From the NCBI GenBank assembly GCA_003158855.1, contig PMLJ01000012.1, positions 65,516 to 113,637 on the forward strand: a DNA stretch of 48,122 nucleotides. The letters are read 5' to 3'. The stretch's first letter is position 1; every line of letters begins with the position of its first letter. The stretch is from Acidimicrobiaceae bacterium. GTDB lineage: Bacteria; Actinomycetota; Acidimicrobiia; Acidimicrobiales; RAAP-2. The notes under the pieces were generated by a model. It did no database searches and was not told where the DNA came from. It was given only the letters and a program-made list of their open reading frames with translations. The position numbers and the translations under genes were made by a program. This document shows, one piece after another, positions 23,991 to 32,256 of the stretch.

Positions 23991-24434
23991 ATGCTACGAG
24001 CACGCACCATTCGAATCGGCGTCACCGTTGTTGCCACGATGTCGATCCTGCTCGGGCCCAGCCTGATCGCAGCCCAGAGCGCATCGGGAGTTGCGTCACC
24101 AAAGTTGACCGTCACGCCCGCCACCGGTCTGAAGAATGGCGAAACCGTCATCGTGAAGGGATCCGGGTTCAAACCCAAGGACTCGGTCTACCTCGTTGAA
24201 TGTCTCAGGAAGGCGAAGGGCTCTGCCCAATGCAGCATTGATGGAATTCCCACGCCGATCACGATCAGCGCGAAGGGCACCTTCCCGACCACCAGGTTCA
24301 AGGTAAAGACCGGGAAGGTCGGCACCGGATCGTGCGGCACCAAGAAGGCGAACTTGGCGAGTTGCGACCTGAGCGTAGGCAACGCGAATGGCGGCGACTC
24401 CGCGACGAGTCCTATTACCTTCAAGTTGAAGTAG
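23991..24434 (+). CDS. Secreted neocarzinostatin-like protein
   Basis: 147 residues. A signal peptide (TIRIGVTVVATMSILLGPSL, cleavage near AQSASG) precedes an Ig-like beta sandwich: KLTVTPATGLKNGETVIVKG and SGFKPKDSVYLVEC are typical of the neocarzinostatin/macromomycin apoprotein family. Two cysteine pairs (VEC..SAQC and GSCG..ASCDL) match the two disulfides of the family. Many non-antibiotic actinobacteria have such proteins with no enediyne genes nearby; none is seen here. ATG 23991 follows AAGGAGGGT closely. Function unknown, perhaps binding of a hydrophobic ligand outside the cell. Confidence 0.82.
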   Translation: MLRARTIRIGVTVVATMSILLGPSLIAAQSASGVASPKLTVTPATGLKNGETVIVKGSGFKPKDSVYLVECLRKAKGSAQCSIDGIPTPITISAKGTFPTTRFKVKTGKVGTGSCGTKKANLASCDLSVGNANGGDSATSPITFKLK

Positions 24435-24575
24435 AGGGTTGCACCTGGCTGCGAGAGGCGGTGCGCCTGCGGGTGCGGACCCGAAGATCCACTCGCGAGG
24501 ATGCGGCGGGGTCGGCGGTGTGATCACGCCACGCGGCATTGACGGAAGAACCAAAGTGACAAGGGGCCTGTGAAC

Positions 24576-26174
24576 ATGGTGGAGGGTCCGCTGACTACGA
24601 CCGCACCCGGCGGCTGGCTGGCGACGTCGCGCCTGGCCCGGATCTCGAACCACTTCGGCTTCATCGCCCTGCTTTCGATCCTCTTCCTCACCTTCCTCGA
24701 TAACACGATCATCAGCGCCGTCCTTGCGAACGTTCAGTCCGAACTGCACTCGGGCATCGCGCAACTCCAATGGGTGGTGGGCGGTTACGCCCTCGCGTTT
24801 GCGAGCTTGATGCTGATGTGCGGATCACTCGGCGACAACTTCGGCCGCAAGAAGATCATTCTCATTGGTGTGGCGATCTTCTGCGCCGGATCAATCGTCT
24901 GCGCCATCGCCACCTCCTCGAGCGAGCTGGTGATCGGAAGGGTGGTCATGGGCGTCGGGGCCGCCAGCTCCGAGCCGGGAACGCTTTCGATGATCCGCCA
25001 CATCTATCCCGACCATCGCCTGCGAGCCCGGGCGCTCGGCGCGTGGGCGGCGGTGTCGGGACTCGCGCTCGCGATGGGGCCGGTGGTTGGCGCCACACTC
25101 GTGGGAATCTGGTCGTGGCGAGCGGTGTTCTGGTTCAATCTCCTCTTCGGCGGGCTGGCATTCTTCTGTGCGGCGCTCACCCTGACCGAAAGCTCGGACC
25201 CCACGAGGACACGACCGGACTTCGCCGGCTTCGCGCTCGGAGCGACGATGCTCGGAACCGCGACCTTCGCCACCATCGCGGGTGAGACCGCCGGGTACCT
25301 GGCGGGCTGGGTGATCAGCCTCTACGTGATCAGCGGCGTCGCGCTGGTGGCCTTCCTCGTAGTGGAGCGACGCGTCGCGAACCCGATGCTCAACCTTGAC
25401 TTCTTTCGCAACCGGGCCTTCGCGGGATCAACGTTCGTCGCCTTCGCCAGCTACTTCTCGATCTTCTCGATCTTCTTCTTCGTCGCCCTCTACCTCGAGG
25501 TGGTCGCGTCGATCGGCGCCTACGACCTGGCCCTCGACTTCCTTCCGCTGCTCGCGGGCATGGTGCTCGCGTCGATCTTCACCGGCCGGTGGGTCGGCCG
25601 CGTTGGCTCGCGGGTGCCGATGATGAGTGGATGCATGATCGCGGCCGCGGGCGTCGCGCTCACGGACGTCTTCATCGGACCGGGGGCGGGGCTCTCGACG
25701 GTCGGTTGGACAATGGGAATCGCCGGCATTGGCTTCGGAATACTGGTGGTGCCCGTGACGTCAACGGCCCTTACGAGTGTCCCCGCCGCGAACTCGGGCG
25801 TGGCGGCGTCCACGACCAACACCAGCCGCGAACTCGGAGCCGTGGCGGGCGTCGCGATCCTCGGCTCGATCGTGAACGGCCAACTGACGGTGAACCTGAT
25901 GCGCCAGCTCGCGGCGATCGGGATTCCCCCGGTGTTCCGCTCCCAGATCATCGCGGCGGTGACGACGGGATCGATCAACGCGCAGGAGAAGGGCCTGAGC
26001 GGCAAGACCAGTAAAGCCATCCAGAAGATCATCCAGAGAGTGGTCAAAGCCGCCTACAACGCGTTCGGCCACGGGCTCGACATCGCCCTCGGCCTCTCCA
26101 TCGCCCTGCTGCTGGTCTCGGCGGTGGTGGCGTACACGACCGGCACGAAAGAAGCGCTCGCTCCCGTGGACTGA
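24576..26174 (+). CDS. MFS drug transporter, DHA2 (14-TM) family
   Basis: 532 residues. LFLTFLDNTIISAVLANVQ is motif D of EmrB/QacA-like transporters, GSLGDNFGRKKIILIGV is the MFS loop 2-3 motif, and AVSGLALAMGPVVGATLVG is motif C of drug:H+ antiporters. Hydrophobic segments number about 14. The start is ATG 24576 with AAGGGG 9 nt before it; GTG 24570 is 3 nt after the same site and cannot be excluded. It stands alone in its strand block, convergent with an EamA transporter. Export of a toxic compound is likely; substrate unknown. Confidence 0.92.
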   Translation: MVEGPLTTTAPGGWLATSRLARISNHFGFIALLSILFLTFLDNTIISAVLANVQSELHSGIAQLQWVVGGYALAFASLMLMCGSLGDNFGRKKIILIGVAIFCAGSIVCAIATSSSELVIGRVVMGVGAASSEPGTLSMIRHIYPDHRLRARALGAWAAVSGLALAMGPVVGATLVGIWSWRAVFWFNLLFGGLAFFCAALTLTESSDPTRTRPDFAGFALGATMLGTATFATIAGETAGYLAGWVISLYVISGVALVAFLVVERRVANPMLNLDFFRNRAFAGSTFVAFASYFSIFSIFFFVALYLEVVASIGAYDLALDFLPLLAGMVLASIFTGRWVGRVGSRVPMMSGCMIAAAGVALTDVFIGPGAGLSTVGWTMGIAGIGFGILVVPVTSTALTSVPAANSGVAASTTNTSRELGAVAGVAILGSIVNGQLTVNLMRQLAAIGIPPVFRSQIIAAVTTGSINAQEKGLSGKTSKAIQKIIQRVVKAAYNAFGHGLDIALGLSIALLLVSAVVAYTTGTKEALAPVD

Positions 26175-26233
26175 TGCCGCCGGCGCCAGTCCACGGCTTG
26201 TCGGCCGCTTCTGCGACCACGAGAGGTTCGGGT

Positions 26234-27124
26234 TCAGAGCCGGTGCAGTTCGGCCTTCATTGAATCCGGAGCCGTCTGGGTGAGCAGGACGACCCCCAGG
26301 CACATCACCACGAAGCCCAGTCCTCCCACGCCGAAGTGGAGCAGCCCGCCGCGCAGCTTCTCCCCGTAGAGCCAAACACCAAGGACAATGCTCACGACCG
26401 GATCGACGATGACGATGAACGGCTGGGAGACCTTCAGGGGCCCGACGTGCAGGGCCGCCTGCTCGGCGAACAGTCCGAGCACGCCCCCGACGGCGAACGC
26501 GTAGACGGGCCAACGGCCGAGCGCGCCCGCGAAACCCGACGAGGCGATCGTATCGGTGGTCGCCTTGATGAAGGTCGCTTCGAGCGCCCACAGCACCCCG
26601 GTCGAGCAGGCGAACATCGCGGCCCTGCGCGACGGTGATCCGCGTTGGGCCACGAGGACGAAGACCGCCGCGGCCGCCAGGCTCGCCAGGACCGGCAGGG
26701 TCCACGACGAGGTCGTGGGAACATTCGCGCGGCCGCTCGGTGAGGTCGCGCCGAGAAACGAGACCAAGCCGGCGCAGGTGATGATCGCGCCGACCCAGGT
26801 CAGGCCGCGAAGCGACTGGCGTATCCAGTAACGACGAAGGAGCAACGCCATGACCAGCTCGGTCACCAGTATTGGCTGCACTTCGGACATCGGCCCGAAG
26901 CGCAGGGCGAGCGCCTGGAAGATCAGCGATCCGACGAGCGCCACCCATCCGAAGAGCCAAAGGGGTTGTCGAAACAGGTGGACCACGAGGGGCCAGGGTT
27001 TCATCCGCTCAGCGCTGCTGGTGGATGCGATGTGCTGGGTCGCCACCGCCACCGCGTTCGAGAGCGCCGTCGCCGCGGCGAAGAAGACCGCCAGGCCTTG
27101 ATCGAGTGTCAATGCGCCATGCAC
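26234..27124 (-). CDS. EamA/DMT-superfamily transporter
   Basis: 296 residues with about 10 hydrophobic segments in two halves (LAVFFAAATALSNAVAVATQ at the start; VDPVVSIVLGVWLYGEKLRG in the second EamA repeat, the usual P-x-x-G-E end). The family exports amino acids, nucleotide-like compounds or other metabolites. The start is GTG 27124, preceded at 6 nt by TAGGTT; an ATG at 27120 is out of frame. A GGTTTAAACC palindrome (27125-27134) lies in the same spot and may be chance. Function beyond transport cannot be read. Confidence 0.85.
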   Translation of the reverse strand: MHGALTLDQGLAVFFAAATALSNAVAVATQHIASTSSAERMKPWPLVVHLFRQPLWLFGWVALVGSLIFQALALRFGPMSEVQPILVTELVMALLLRRYWIRQSLRGLTWVGAIITCAGLVSFLGATSPSGRANVPTTSSWTLPVLASLAAAAVFVLVAQRGSPSRRAAMFACSTGVLWALEATFIKATTDTIASSGFAGALGRWPVYAFAVGGVLGLFAEQAALHVGPLKVSQPFIVIVDPVVSIVLGVWLYGEKLRGGLLHFGVGGLGFVVMCLGVVLLTQTAPDSMKAELHRL

Positions 27125-27130
27125 GGTTTA

Positions 27131-27136
27131 AACCTA
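27131..27136 (-). promoter_or_regulatory. Leaderless -10 box of the EamA gene
   Basis: TAGGTT on the minus strand, 6 nt before GTG 27124. The palindrome GGTTTAAACC overlaps it. Confidence 0.45.
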
Positions 27137-27179
27137 GGACACGCGTTCACTGACCGGGACGCGGATCGCCGCTCAAGCC

Positions 27180-27463
27180 ACGTGGTCGTCGAGCTTGCGC
27201 GTTCGTCTTCTCGAACAGGCAGGCGTCCCCGGGCCATCGAGCCGACACGTACTCACGGTCCTCGACGCAGAACGCGGGGTCGTCGTCGGAGTCGCTGCCG
27301 CGTCTGGAGAGCTCCCGCGGTCCCGCACGAAGTCCGCGTGGTGGCGTTCACCGCCGCCCTCGGTCGCGAATCTCACCTGGTGACCGCCTCGGGTGAGCAA
27401 CTTCCACGGCACCGCGACCTCGGTGGAGTCGAAGTCGTGGTCCGCCAAGGGGATCAGGATGGT
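27180..27463 (-). pseudogene. DJ-1/PfpI family remnant, internally deleted and frameshifted
   Basis: Minus-strand frame from about 27463 reads TILIPLADHDFDSTEVAVPW then KLLTRGGHQVRFATEGG, the N-terminus of a DJ-1/PfpI class I glutamine amidotransferase-like protein. Fifty codons later, in another frame (about 27275-27205), DPAFCVEDREYVSARWPGDA follows, which is the C-terminal end of the same family. The central 100 or more residues with the nucleophile-elbow cysteine are gone. No ATG precedes the first part; a stop lies upstream. Hence this is a decayed gene. Flanking bases up to 27800 also show no gene. Confidence 0.7.
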
Positions 27464-27807
27464 CGCGATCGACTGATGCTATTGCCGTGGAGGACTCGGC
27501 GTTTGGTGGACATTTCGGTCGATTCAGACCGATAGACGAAGAAATTGAGCTATTCGACTCTGCGTATCCGATGAGAACGTGCCGCCATGATTCGCTCAAG
27601 CGAGCTGACACGCAGTATCTCGTTGGTCTTCCTTATCGGGGATCAGTGTCGGTCGAAGGTGCCCCCGTGTGATTGCGTAGAGGTTATGTTTCGGGTCTCC
27701 GCGCACCCACCGCCAGTGGCCGAATGGCTTGCGGCCGATTTGGTCGCCGACTAGAAGCTTGTTCAATAACACCGGGGCCGGTGGCGTGATGATTCAGGCT
27801 CCAGTCC
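27464..27807. other. Intergenic stretch without a supported gene
   Basis: About 340 bp between the PfpI remnant and the next gene. Short frames exist on both strands but none has a family pattern, a good RBS or consistent codon use. Base composition is more AT-rich than the neighbours. It may be further decayed coding DNA. Confidence 0.5.
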
Positions 27808-28479
27808 TCAGCAGGCCACTTCGACAGGTATGCCGTAGGCGGTCTTTGGAAGTTGCACGCAATTGTTCACCGTGAACTTCGTGTTGAGACCCATCTCGAC
27901 CAGCGTGGTGAACTTCACTTTGCCGCCCTGGCCCGCCCGAAAGGTCGGCTTGTGGAACAGCGTCACGTGATAGGTCTTGGCGGCCGCCACCACGTCGGCG
28001 CCCGACACGGCATGCCCAGTTGCCGCGGCGGCAGCGATGGCCCTGTTGCTGGCGCCCAGCGCGGCGGCGTGGCTATCCCAAAGTCCCTGAGCTTGGTGGG
28101 GGCAGGAGATTATCTGCGGCGCGCCGCCTACCGTGTCGGAGAAGTTGAGACAGATGTCGGCAAAGGGTTTCTGCTCAAAGAACAGGACAAGCCGTGAGTA
28201 CCCGAACACGTCGCCCAAGTTGATCAACAGATAAAGGCTCTTGGTATTCACCGTGTTGATGCCGGCAGCATTGCTGACATCAGCTGCCGTGACGACGTGG
28301 GCCGGCCTGTCGTGCGTAGCGGTTGCCAGGGCGTACTCGGCGATGCGCAGGGCCGCCGACGAAGGCGTGGAGGCGCCGACCGGGCTGCCAAGGCCAAGTA
28401 GCACCACGATGGCTACCGCCGGCGTCAACGTGCGTGAGACACGCCGAGGCCAGGATCGTTGTCGTTTCTGCGTCATCAT
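27808..28479 (-). CDS. Secreted protein of unknown function
   Basis: 223 residues from ATG 28479, which has GAGGAG 6 nt upstream. A signal peptide with a long basic N-region (KRQRSWPRRVSRT) and core AVAIVVLLGLGSPV is cleaved probably after VGAS. The mature protein has four cysteines (DICLNF, IISCPH, VNNCVQ, VEVAC at the very end), suggesting two disulfides outside the membrane. Ala-rich helices in the middle (NRAIAAAAATGHAVSG) and a beta-rich C-terminus. I recognise no domain. The gene is divergent from the small basic protein gene at 28693. Confidence 0.7.
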   Translation of the reverse strand: MMTQKRQRSWPRRVSRTLTPAVAIVVLLGLGSPVGASTPSSAALRIAEYALATATHDRPAHVVTAADVSNAAGINTVNTKSLYLLINLGDVFGYSRLVLFFEQKPFADICLNFSDTVGGAPQIISCPHQAQGLWDSHAAALGASNRAIAAAAATGHAVSGADVVAAAKTYHVTLFHKPTFRAGQGGKVKFTTLVEMGLNTKFTVNNCVQLPKTAYGIPVEVAC

Positions 28480-28650
28480 CGTGGTCTCCTCATCGCGTAG
28501 TGCTACCCATCCTCCTTCATGGTGACGAGCGAAGCCGAGCAGGCACAAAACCACTACGCCGACTGTGCTCGTCCAAGTCCCACCTGTCGCGGACGCATGG
28601 AACACGTCACATGGCCACTAGGCAATCACCGGGGGGGAAGGGTGCACAAT

Positions 28651-28680
28651 GGAGGTGGCCAACTTAAGAGTGGCACCTCC
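28651..28680 (+). promoter_or_regulatory. Hairpin just ahead of the RBS of the 28693 gene
   Basis: GGAGGTG pairs with CACCTCC and, after one bulged G, CCA pairs with TGG, around a 9-nt loop. The next bases are the AGGAG Shine-Dalgarno of the downstream gene. It could be a translational control element, an operator or a terminator without U-run. Confidence 0.4.
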
Positions 28681-28692
28681 AGGAGACGAGTC

Positions 28693-28965
28693 GTGGACTT
28701 CTATGCAGAGTGGCAACCTGCGGTCAAGGTGGTGGGAAGAGTCCCAGATGCTCGACACCGTGCGCGCGCAGTGCTTGGAGATTGGTTAGGCGAACGCGGC
28801 ATCGACCTACGTCACGTCGATGAAGCCGACATCAGAACTGATGAAGTGGTGACCCCACAGGGTCTCGGCCTTCGATTGAGCGTGCGAAAGAAACTACTCA
28901 GGAGACGACAGTTGCTTAAGCGACTGGGGTGTCGCGCGCGACTTGGGTGTCGCAAACCAATTTGA
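28693..28965 (+). CDS. Small basic protein, unknown
   Basis: 90 residues from GTG 28693, with AGGAG 7 nt upstream. The frame is open further upstream, but that part covers the hairpin and has no RBS. The N-terminal two thirds contain LGDWLGERGIDLRHVDEADI, which looks like a folded domain; the C-terminus is strongly basic (LRLSVRKKLLRRRQLLKRLG) and ends with two Cys-Arg units. I recognise no family. Third-position GC is lower than in neighbouring genes, which may point to recent acquisition. Confidence 0.45.
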   Translation: MDFYAEWQPAVKVVGRVPDARHRARAVLGDWLGERGIDLRHVDEADIRTDEVVTPQGLGLRLSVRKKLLRRRQLLKRLGCRARLGCRKPI

Positions 28966-29204
28966 CCGATTTCTCTGGCTATTGGCCGATGTCAAACAGA
29001 ATGTCCACTAAACGCCGAGCCTTTCCCGTGGAAAGTCGCCCTTCCCTCCTCACTCGACACAGGTTCGTCCTCGCCGCCCGCGAGGCGGGCAGAAACCCGG
29101 TCCAGTGTTCGCGTTATCCCGGCCCCTGGACAGGATCGACGAGGGCACTACCATCACAGGCAGTCGTGGTTCAAGGTTGGGCCCGTTCAGTTCGTAAGGT
29201 GACC

Positions 29205-29927
29205 ATGCGTCGTCAGATTCCTCTTCTCGCACTGGCCATCGGTGCCGGGCTAACCCTGGGCCTCGCCAACTTGGCGCAGGCGGCGGCCCAGCCCTTCGGT
29301 TCGAGGACTCCCGCCCAGATACTGTCGCTGACGCGAATCGCAATGGAGAGATCTCGAAGCGTTCACGTCGTGAACAGGACGTCCCTCAACGGGTCGATCT
29401 CGTTCGCGCTGACGACGGACAGCTCAACGAGCCGAGGCACGCAGACCCAGGTCTTCGGCGCGGGCGTGGAGAAGGTGCGCCTCATTGGCTCGACGCTCTT
29501 CATCAACGCGAACTCGGCTGCCTTCAGTCTGGACTTCAACGTGTCGAACTCCACTCTCACCAATGAATGGGTTCGGGTGCCGGCGAGCAACCCGAACTAC
29601 GCGAACATCAGCGCCGCGATACTGCTGCCGTCCCTGATCAAGGACACGCTCAGCATGAAGTCGCTGAAGGATCTTGGCACGAAGACTTTCAACGGCCGAA
29701 CGACGGTGGCGATCGAGGGCTTTCCACCCAACTCCACGCCGGGAACGTCAGAGGTGCAGACCCTCTACATCGCCACGTCTTCGCCCCACCTTCCCGTCGG
29801 TCTCTCCACGGTCTTCCTCGAAGGCGTGAACGGGAAAGGCAGGAGCGTCTTCTCGCGTTGGGGCGAGAAGGTCGCGGTCGGCTCGCCCGCCACGTACGTC
29901 ACCGCTACCACGAAGGATTTCCCCTAG
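29205..29927 (+). CDS. Secreted LppX/LprG-like protein (no lipobox)
   Basis: 240 residues. Signal peptide IPLLALAIGAGLTLGLANL with cleavage likely after AQAAA; no lipobox cysteine. The mature part has alternating beta strands (SRSVHVVNRTSLNGSISFAL; FNGRTTVAIEGFPPN; TLYIATSSPHLPVGLSTVFL) and ends with a RWGEKVAVGSP motif, a pattern of the LolA/LppX-like half-barrel seen in many actinobacterial secreted proteins. A similar arrangement, including KWGEHVSVSVP, occurs in the protein at 43682. ATG 29205 follows AAGGTGA. Such proteins carry lipids across the envelope in mycobacteria; here that is inference. Confidence 0.7.
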   Translation: MRRQIPLLALAIGAGLTLGLANLAQAAAQPFGSRTPAQILSLTRIAMERSRSVHVVNRTSLNGSISFALTTDSSTSRGTQTQVFGAGVEKVRLIGSTLFINANSAAFSLDFNVSNSTLTNEWVRVPASNPNYANISAAILLPSLIKDTLSMKSLKDLGTKTFNGRTTVAIEGFPPNSTPGTSEVQTLYIATSSPHLPVGLSTVFLEGVNGKGRSVFSRWGEKVAVGSPATYVTATTKDFP

Positions 29928-30020
29928 AGCCAGCGGCTCGCCAGCGCGTGACCTCGGCGAAGTCCTCCGCCACCGGCCGAGCGGCGAGGCGTGTTCAACT
30001 TGCGAGCGCCTTCGGGGGCC

Positions 30021-31400
30021 TCACGAGATTGGTTCGAACCGGGCGGTGAAATGGCGCAGCGCCGCCGGCTCATGCACCATGCGATAGCCCGGCAGCGAGG
30101 CGGCGTCCTTCGCGACGGCGGCGACCACCTCGATGACGTAGTCGACATGGCTTTGGGTGTACGTCCTTCGAGGGATGGCGAGGCGCACCAACTCCATCGG
30201 CGCCGGCTTCTCGGATCCGTCCGGCTGACGACCGAACATCACGGTGCCGATCTCGCAACTGCGGATTCCCCCGACTTGATAGAGGGCGACCGCGAGCGCC
30301 TGGCCCGGATACTGCAGCGGCGAAATATGGCCGAGCAGGGCCTTGGCGTCGAGGTAGACCGCGTGACCGCCAATGGGCTTCACGACCGGCACGCCCGCTG
30401 CGTCAAGGGCCTCGCCGAGATACGCGGTCGAACGGATGCGGTAACGCAGGTAGTCGGGGTGCACCGCCTCCTTCAGTCCCTGGGCGATTGCCTCGAGGTC
30501 CCTCCCCGCCAGCCCGCCGTAGGTGGGAAAGCCCTCGGTCAGAATCAAGAGATTGCGGCACTTCTCGGCCAGAGCGTCGTCGTTCATCGCGAGCCAGCCG
30601 CCTATGTTGGCGAAGGGATCCTTCTTCGCGCTCATCGTCATCCCGTCGGCGAGCGACGCGATCTCGCGCACGATATCCGAGATGTCGCGATCGCCCTGGC
30701 CGGGTTCGCGCTCGTGGATGAACCAGGCGTTCTCCGCGAACCGGCACGAATCAAGGAAGAACGGGACGTTGTTTCTCCGGCAGATCTCGCTCACCCCGCG
30801 TATGTTCGCGAGCGACACCGGTTGGCCTCCTCCGGAGTTGTTCGTGATCGTCAGGAAGACCACGGGGACGTCCGCCGACCGCTCGAACAGCAGCCTTTCC
30901 AGGGCCACGAGGTCCATGTTGCCCTTGAAGGGGTGGATCGTCGCCGCGTCGTGGCCCTCGGGTATGAGCAGGTCGACGCCTTCGGCGCCGGTCGCCTCGA
31001 CGTTGGCCCGCGTGGTGTCGAAGTGCGTGTTGTTGGGCACGACCTTCCCGGGGCCGCCGAGCACCGAGAAGAGTATCTTCTCCGCCGCTCGCCCCTGGTG
31101 CGTCGGGATGACGTGCTGGAAGGGGAAGAGCTCCTTGACCGCCGACTCGAAACGAAACCACGACGGAGACCCGGCGTAGCTTTCATCTCCATGCTGTATG
31201 GCCGCCCATTGGTCACGCGACATCGCGCCCGTTCCGGAGTCGGTGAGCAAGTCAATGAGGACGTCCTCCGCGTGGAGGTTGAACAGGTTGAAGCCGCTGC
31301 TCTCGATCGCCTTGGATCGATCCTCGGCGCTCGTCATGCGCAGCGGTTCGACCGAGTGAATCCGGAAAGGTTCGATGATTGTGTTGAACGTTTGGGCCAT
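30021..31400 (-). CDS. tnaA: Tryptophanase (tryptophan indole-lyase)
   Basis: 459 residues, close to E. coli TnaA (471). It splits tryptophan into indole, pyruvate and ammonia with PLP. The PLP lysine is Lys260 in MTMSAKKDPF; LLTDSGTGAM, IPTHQGRAAEKI, NNSGGGQPVSL and LDSCRFAENAWFI are family motifs. The segment RSCEIGTVMFGR has Ile where tyrosine phenol-lyase has the substrate-binding Arg, so tryptophan is the better substrate call. ATG 31400 follows TACCAT by 6 nt with no Shine-Dalgarno, and a CRP-like palindrome is centred 44 nt upstream. No tnaC leader or tnaB permease is nearby. The frame reaching 31661 has no family similarity before this Met. Confidence 0.92.
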   Translation of the reverse strand: MAQTFNTIIEPFRIHSVEPLRMTSAEDRSKAIESSGFNLFNLHAEDVLIDLLTDSGTGAMSRDQWAAIQHGDESYAGSPSWFRFESAVKELFPFQHVIPTHQGRAAEKILFSVLGGPGKVVPNNTHFDTTRANVEATGAEGVDLLIPEGHDAATIHPFKGNMDLVALERLLFERSADVPVVFLTITNNSGGGQPVSLANIRGVSEICRRNNVPFFLDSCRFAENAWFIHEREPGQGDRDISDIVREIASLADGMTMSAKKDPFANIGGWLAMNDDALAEKCRNLLILTEGFPTYGGLAGRDLEAIAQGLKEAVHPDYLRYRIRSTAYLGEALDAAGVPVVKPIGGHAVYLDAKALLGHISPLQYPGQALAVALYQVGGIRSCEIGTVMFGRQPDGSEKPAPMELVRLAIPRRTYTQSHVDYVIEVVAAVAKDAASLPGYRMVHEPAALRHFTARFEPIS

Positions 31401-31406
31401 TTCGCG

Positions 31407-31412
31407 ATGGTA
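31407..31412 (-). promoter_or_regulatory. Leaderless -10 box of tnaA
   Basis: TACCAT on the minus strand, 6 nt before ATG 31400. Confidence 0.5.
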
Positions 31413-31435
31413 CCCCTGCGTCTTCGCGCGTTTGA

Positions 31436-31451
31436 TGTGACTTAAGTCACT
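31436..31451 (-). promoter_or_regulatory. CRP-like operator upstream of tnaA
   Basis: TGTGACTTAAGTCACT matches the CRP consensus TGTGA-N6-TCACA in 9 of 10 positions and contains a perfect 14-bp palindrome. Its centre is about 43-44 nt from the predicted start of transcription at the tnaA ATG, near the -41.5 position of class II activation. Confidence 0.6.
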
Positions 31452-31593
31452 AGGGGCACGCCGCAGGGAAACTTCGTCCGTGTCCCTGCACTCCGAAGTC
31501 CCCGCCACCGGTCCTTCAATCAGACACGCGCCTCCGTGGGGCCCGTTGTTCGCCTGCATCAAGAGCCCACAGCGGAGCCGCACCGGATGCCAG

Positions 31594-32256
31594 CTAGTGA
31601 AAGAGGTACTTCTGGCCCGCGTAGTTCCTCGCGAAGCGCAAGTGCAGCGCGATCGCCCCACTCACCAGCGCCGCGTAGAAGCACCACAACGACGTGAATC
31701 CGTTGGCGCAGAGAAGCGCAAGAACGATGACGGCCGCCAGGTTCACGACGCCGAACCACACGATGGAACGAAAGCCCGAAGCAAGAAGCGGCCCGCACGT
31801 CGAGACAACGTAGAGACCGATGATCGCTGTGCCGTGGCGAAGGCCAATGGTGTAGGCGAGGTGATAGGCGCCCAATCTCACGTTGGGATGGCCAACCAAC
31901 ATCGCCTCGAGCAGGACAATCGACACGCCCACACCGAGTACGAGGAACGGAGCGATCCGCCATCTTCGTCGAAAGGGACTTTCGAAGAGCATCATCAAAA
32001 GCGGCACGAGGATCGGCAGAACCACCAACGCGAAAACGAGATAGATCCACATCGCCACCCGGCCAACACCGGCTGGCACGCGGCCTTGGAGTCCCCACCA
32101 GACGAACGTCTCGTCAATTTGGTGGAGGCCGAGCAGTAGGGGAAGAGCCGCAATCGCGAGGTATTCAGTGCGCCCCTTTACGTGAAGGCACGCGTCGACT
32201 CCAATCGCCGCGACGACCGTCCCGCCCACCAAATCACCCACCGGAGAAAAACACAT
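31594..32256 (-). CDS. DUF6629-like integral membrane protein
   Basis: 220 residues with about seven hydrophobic segments. The N-terminus MCFSPVGDLVGGTVVAAIGV and the LLLGLHQIDETFVWWGLQG segment are characteristic of a conserved bacterial membrane family (DUF6629) that has no known function. The Met-Cys-Phe-Ser start and the His-Gln-x-x-Glu pair in the second segment are the conserved features. There is no clear RBS before ATG 32256. It is followed on the same strand by tnaA after a 190-bp gap containing the CRP-like site. Confidence 0.75.
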   Translation of the reverse strand: MCFSPVGDLVGGTVVAAIGVDACLHVKGRTEYLAIAALPLLLGLHQIDETFVWWGLQGRVPAGVGRVAMWIYLVFALVVLPILVPLLMMLFESPFRRRWRIAPFLVLGVGVSIVLLEAMLVGHPNVRLGAYHLAYTIGLRHGTAIIGLYVVSTCGPLLASGFRSIVWFGVVNLAAVIVLALLCANGFTSLWCFYAALVSGAIALHLRFARNYAGQKYLFH

